From NCBI RefSeq assembly GCF_021155775.2, contig NC_060235.2, positions 27,692,607 to 27,756,606 of the forward strand: a DNA stretch of 64,000 bases, given 5' to 3'. Origin of the DNA: Neodiprion pinetum. Its lineage: Eukaryota > Arthropoda > Insecta > Hymenoptera > Diprionidae. The stretch's first letter is position 1. Every line of letters begins with the position of its first letter. Under the pieces are notes generated by a model. It made no database searches. It worked only from the letters and a program-made list of their open reading frames with translations, and was not told where the DNA came from. Made by a program: the position numbers and the translations under genes. Shown piece after piece: positions 58,663 through 64,000 of this stretch.

Positions 58663-61600
58663 CTGGAAGAAGACGGACGGACAGACGTCAGGAGGGTTCG
58701 ATTCGCGCGGTCGGAGCCTCCTCAAAGAGCAAATCACCGCTTCGTGAAGTGACTCGGCGACGCGGCGACGTCTCGACTACAACGGTATAGAACAGGACTG
58801 AAGTTTGCCGATAGAAGTGAGCTGGACAGAGCGCAAAGCGTCTGGCTCGTGCCAGATATTCAAGTAGTCGAGCAGAAGGCTGGTCAGACTGATCGGCCTG
58901 TATTGGATGTAGTTGCGGCAAGAGCGAGAGAGAGAAAAAACGGGCGAAAACGCTGCAGTCCAGACTTTTTAATTGTCAAGCCAGACGACGACTGCGGATA
59001 GTCGAGTGCTAGAGCTTCGATAATTACAGAGAGGCGGACAGGTTCAATGGGGTGGAGGAATAAAAAGCGCGCGTTTTGCGACCTTAGTCGGGTCCATTGC
59101 TTCGTTACTCGAACGAACTCAATGTATCGGTCACTGTACGTGAATTGAATGAAAACCGTTGCAGCACATCAACGGATGAAGATTGGCTGGACCAGGTCGT
59201 TTATCAGACTGACAAATGTAATTTCTTAGAAGTTTGGAGAGCATCTACATTTTTAGCGACGTTTATTTGGACTCTGTTCTTTGCACGGTGAGATTGAAAA
59301 TCCTCTCGACCACAAGAATGACCAAACCTTCAGAAAGTGACAATACATCGATGGTCATTCTAAATTAGCCGGAACATCGACGCGTGGAATTAAACAGCTA
59401 TTATACTTGAGCTTCCACTTTTGGAGGTCAGACAAGGTACGAAGATCAGTTTACATTGTGCACATCTGGATAAAGACACAACTGGGAACAGTATGTCTCC
59501 TCACAATAAGTCTTTCGTTGCTACAACGTGTGAAACGTGCGATCGCTTCCTTCGAGTAGTGTTAAAATTGGAGACTGTGCCGGCTGCATCATTAATGACG
59601 GTTGCAGTATCCGTCGACCCTTGAAACACGGCGAGACTTCCTTGCGCAGGTACGTGTATAGGTACAGTGTATGTCGTAGACGCGGCGGATGAAATCACCG
59701 AAGTAAGCCGCTCTCCGCGTCCTCATCGACGTCGGCGCAGGCCTCTTGAAGTTGGCAAAGCGGAGGAGATCCCTAATTAGGCGGGCTGTTGGTGGCTCGT
59801 CGCGGAAGAGAATAAGGGTACGGGAATGGATGGAGGATGGGGGTCTTCTTCAGGGGGAGATCCGCCTTAGGAATGCTACGCGCGTTCCAACTTCCCCCAA
59901 GTTAACCCTTCCATAGAGTTTGATGAACAGCTTATAAGCCTGTGGCCGAGTATCGCGCACAGAGGATCCCGTGGCACGACTGGAGGAGGATTAGTTGGTC
60001 CGGTAAAACAGACCGAGGAACGACGCGCGGAAATAACCGCCTGCCCTGCTTAACCCCAACTCTTCATTGCTGGTCTACCGGACCGATTCCGGATCCTGTT
60101 ACACTCGGCTGGGGAGTTTTCAAGAGACTAACGAAGCTTACGAAATCGCGGCCAAGCCACGCGAGACCAACGCTGCGGATACCTTCCATTTTCTGCTGGT
60201 TACTGGCTTGAACCAGATGGCACTCGGTTTGGCTCCACCGCGGCTGGCAGTTATCGAAGAACAAACGAGAGCGCTGTTCCTGCGGGAATGGTATCCTGGT
60301 TGGGGTCATGCCCAATTGTCTTCTGACTAAAACTTCGCTCTACATTTATGGTTTTGTGACGGCGAAAATCATGTCCTACAGTCATGGCACTTTGTACCTT
60401 ATTTTCAATTGGAATAGGAGGAAGCTTATACAGAACTGGCGAATAAATATATGAATTACCTTACCGAATGGAACATCAAACTAGGTATATTGCACAATAT
60501 CAACCGCACCGGTTTTGAGACCATAGCCTATACCAGAATACTGCATAAAGATTTCTTCACCCCACGGAAAACCATTACTGTGAAAGATGTGGTGTTCAAA
60601 TTGGCTTGTATGAACTACTGTAGAACAATTATTGTGGTCGTTCAGAAAATTTAGCATCATATAGTGTCAGAATGACATCGGATAATGTTAAATTGACACG
60701 AAATTATGATCAATGGAAGTCCACACCGGAATTACATTTTGCAATCTACATGGTTTGGAAGTTATAGGTATCTTCAACTAGTATACTAAAAATAATCAAT
60801 TCTATTTTTCCCATGTCCGTTGCGGTGTAAATTTTCGAATACTGAAAAGGTTGAATACGATTCGATATTACGTATGACCCTTGTCATGACGATAATGGCC
60901 AGGTTTAATTAGAACCAAGTGTGCCTCACTTGTACCGTAATTAAATGGGGATTATAGAGGTAATTCGAGTTGGAAGGCATAATAAACGAAAATAATATTT
61001 ACTGTAGAGTTCTAGTGCTCTTTTCTTTAATTCGTTTATATTATTCTTTGCTTCATTCCTGGATTTCACAAGATTCGCTAATATGTAAGAAGTGGTAGCA
61101 AACACGTGAAGCAAATTGTTATACTTGCGGGTATACTTTTGACAAAATTGAACAACAACCCTGGAGAAGAAGTTTGAGAACACCGGGTTGAACGGCTGTG
61201 TCTTCTCGTAATTTTATGCGTGAAATCTTGTCACGTTAAGGAAACGGGCAGGGTGATGTACGTATACAGCAGTTTCATACAATTTGGAATAATGCAAATG
61301 GCGGGTTTGCAGCGGGTGTAATTTAATTGCCAACTGTCGGCAAGGAGTTCAGAAATGCGGGTACAGAGTTAGGTTCCTGACACCGTGAGCGAGGAACGGA
61401 GAGATAATCCTTTAACGAATTCTCTACTCAGCTCTACCACACAGACACAGTCCGACACATAAATACATCCTTCGCTAGTTCCGCCGACCCCTGTGATCTG
61501 TGGCAATCAAAAGATTCCATTCAACCGTACGAATATCATGAATAGCTCATTTGCAACGAGATAACCAAAGGATGGATGCCAACCAAGGTTGCACCATATG

Positions 61601-64000
61601 ATACCTCGCGATTGCAAGGAAGAAAATTGCTGAGCGAGAAACATAAGGGACTATAAAGATCCTTTTCACGGGGGCAAAGATGGGACAGAGAAAGGCAGCA
61701 AAGACCACCTTTGGTCTCGGGCAGAAAGAGACCTGCCGCAATCTTATTACAACCCCTTCTTAACATTTGGTTGACGGGGCGGAAACCTTTTCAGTTTCGT
61801 TCTGATACAGGCCATTGAAAAACAGTTTTGAAACAGTGATGCGAGTGATACACGTGACTAAATTTTATTCACCTGATGTAGAGCTGGGGATCTGTTGCCG
61901 CTATGGCTGCTTGGAGAATTGCAGTTCGAGTCGAAACCCTTTTCCCCTTTCTTCCGATCCTTCTTCTTCCTCGGTCGCACTATGTGAGCTTCCATCCACG
62001 AACGGAACTTTGTTCCAAACATTTTGCTCGTTTTTTTATGCCAGTGAAGTGGGTGTGTATTTTAAATACTTAGACACAGCGACAGATCAACATAGGAGCG
62101 CTTGATAAGATAATAACTTGATTAGTTTATTTTCCAGTGTACGCGCACATCTTATTCCACAAATCAATGACGAAACTCGCTTCAGTCACGTTATCGGCAC
62201 CGCTATTTCTCCAAGCCCTTCATTCGTACCAGCGCATGTTTCTTTAATTATAGATCTTCGTTGGCACAGCTATCCTTCAGGCAGCCCCTCGCATTGTCAT
62301 ACCGAGCGACTCCATTACTTCCCACCAGGTTCTTTCCTCAACACGCTCCTTTTCCTTCAACGAGTCAACGGCTCGTTGACTTTCGCAGGATGTTCGTATT
62401 TCGTTCCTGCAGCGTCTCCTGACCGTGAATAACCCAAGATCTGCAACAAGGGACGAAAAATTCGTTAGGCAGACCCGCAGAGAGAAAAATAGGAGGGACG
62501 GCATGTGGGCAATTCCCTTGGGATGAAAACTTATTAAAACTGCACGGCACGGAAATATCAGTGTGCGATACAGTTTGCGAATTAAATTTATGAGGAAAAT
62601 TTGAGCGGTGCCGCGGTGGATAGACGGATAGATTGAGCGGATATAACGATTCGGATTACAAACCTCATGCGGTTCACGGTCAATCGGCACTTGCGCCAAC
62701 ACGGCATGGACGGCATGGAGTTGGGTGTTTGTGGAACTGTAATAAATCGAGTACATCAGGGAATGTGGTACATGAGGCAATGTAACTTGAAAAGGAACTT
62801 AAGCTTGTGTAAAGATACTAATTGTGGTATAAAGGGTTGTGGGTTGTTTAAAAAAATCGCGTCGACTTTCGAGCTTTTTGTATGCTCCTGAAGGCTCACT
62901 CAAATTGTTGTGTTCAAATTGGCTATTTCCATTGAATATTCGAATTCGAGATGAGTATGGAATGCGAAATCAACACCCTCGAATAACATTTGGATCAAGT
63001 CACATCTCTTGCAGAATTCCCATTCACATACACACTTTATTGTCGTTAATTATACTACGGTACACTATTGTGCCAAAAATATTTCAGATCCAAATTCTGG
63101 TGGCTGGTTAAGATGAGCTGGAATTCTGCTAGGGATCTTCTTGATCATTTTTGCATTAAATGGCACATCGACTACATACCACTGACAAGGAAACGTTTTC
63201 AGGTGTCCCCCTCCGATTTCGATGAAACTCTGGTATGTTATAGAGGGTCAAAATCGATGACATACGTATTTTTTTTTATCGGCCCAAACTCATTTTAAAA
63301 GAGTGAAACACCCCTCCAAAGTTGACCACCTCCCAAGATGATTTTTCTGTTTTGCATACAAGGAGGGGATTTCGATAACTAATAATGATAGTAATAAATA
63401 CCTTGTCAAAAGTGATGAAAAACACACTTCGAATATTCTCAAAAACTCTTTATTTTAGGGGTTAACTTGTGTATACAAAGTTCATTTTTTACATTAGAAA
63501 CAAGATGTTCATCAGAGCTCAATGAATCTAACAGCACTGTGAAGAGCATGCAAGAATACAGAATACGTGCTTTCGATTTTTTCCCAAATACTGAATTCGT
63601 GTCGACTTTTTTCCCAATATTGCGGATTATGTCTAGTATTTAGCCGTGAATCATTGAATAACATTGTTTGAGGCTCGCATTCATTCTGGCATCGCTCTCT
63701 TATCATTTTACTGTTTTATCATTTTTTTTCAAGCAACGTAAATACTTTTCATTTCAAGCAGACTATCAACTACTCGAAAATTCGATGTGTGTCATATGTA
63801 AAGAAGTCATATCTCTACTTGAATTAATTCTATGGCACAGATATTTTTTTTAACGATTACGCGTATCTTTCGGATATTTTCAATATGAAAAGTCGTGAGA
63901 CCGTTTAGTGCTTGTTAATACATTAATAACAGAACTTCGAGCAGTTATTGAATTTCTTCTCACGTTGACAATGAAAGTGAATCCAATAAACGTTATTAAA
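58663..64000. other. Region upstream of the scaffold gene exons; no gene supported
   Basis: 58680-60330 is GC-richer with frequent CpG and could hold an intron or alternative promoter of the minus-strand gene. ORFs here (for example 59501-59698 minus and 60067-60330 plus) lack splice signals and family features. 60331-64000 is AT-rich with nothing recognisable beyond short homopolymers. Confidence 0.35.

Noticed and set aside
58685..58725. GGTTCGATTC, tRNA T-loop-like word
   Set aside because: No acceptor stem, D arm or anticodon arm can be folded around it.
59501..59698. Minus-strand 65-codon frame considered as a 5' exon of the scaffold gene
   Set aside because: Protein-like composition, but no suitable GT donor in the right place.
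60064..60330. Overlapping ORFs of 83-87 codons on both strands
   Set aside because: Antisense shadows of each other in a GC-richer patch; no motifs, no splice context.

Overview
This window is nuclear DNA from an animal, almost certainly an insect. It holds multi-exon genes with GT-AG introns, AT-rich non-coding DNA and AATAAA poly(A) signals, and the proteins are insect-type (a belle/DDX3 helicase and a PDGF/VEGF-related factor with a C-terminal CxCxC domain). The compact genes would fit a hymenopteran, but no marker in the sequence proves the order. There are no prokaryotic operons, CRISPR arrays or recognisable viral genes. I joined all exons by hand, and reading phase closes across every multi-exon model given.

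Layout: 1-603, first coding exon of a secreted carboxylesterase-like protein (minus strand, runs off the left edge). 2223-4621, ribosomal protein L8, with a pair of related C/D-box snoRNA candidates in introns 1 and 2 and a weaker one in intron 3. 6633-12581, the DEAD-box helicase belle/DDX3 (nine coding exons), then a long AT-rich 3' region to about 17 kb. 18512-21012, the ER co-chaperone P58IPK/DNAJC3, with an exact ER stress response element 131 bp upstream. 23587-27325 (minus), a DRC9/DRC10-type IQ-motif axonemal protein. 28511-29887, a PDGF/VEGF-like growth factor. 31194-31898 (minus), a small single-span membrane protein. 32236-32580 (minus), a doubtful small ORF. 32949-33434, the zinc-binding protein CZIB.

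From about 33.7 to 45.4 kb there is no supported gene. This stretch is a composite repeat locus dominated by an inverted repeat of about 8.15 kb (34931-43080). Its tip is a G-rich tract facing its C-rich complement. A 115-bp tandem repeat inside the arms has 4 units on the left and 11 on the right, and those 7 x 115 = 805 bp account for the offset between inner and outer arm alignments. A single-copy relative of the arm lies just outside at 33.7-34.7 kb, and several other short repeat families fill the flanks.

From 49.3 to 58.7 kb (minus), five phase-compatible exons encode at least 951 residues of a Ser-rich, low-complexity scaffold-like protein that ends in a coiled coil. It may belong to the Guk-holder/NHS family. 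Its 5' exons were not found and may lie beyond 64 kb; 58.7-64 kb shows no convincing gene.

The genes are unrelated housekeeping, secretory-stress, ciliary and signalling loci, not a pathway cluster. The most unusual items are the palindrome, the paralogous intronic snoRNA pair in RpL8, the intact ER stress element at P58IPK, and the growth factor lacking both classical inter-chain cysteines.
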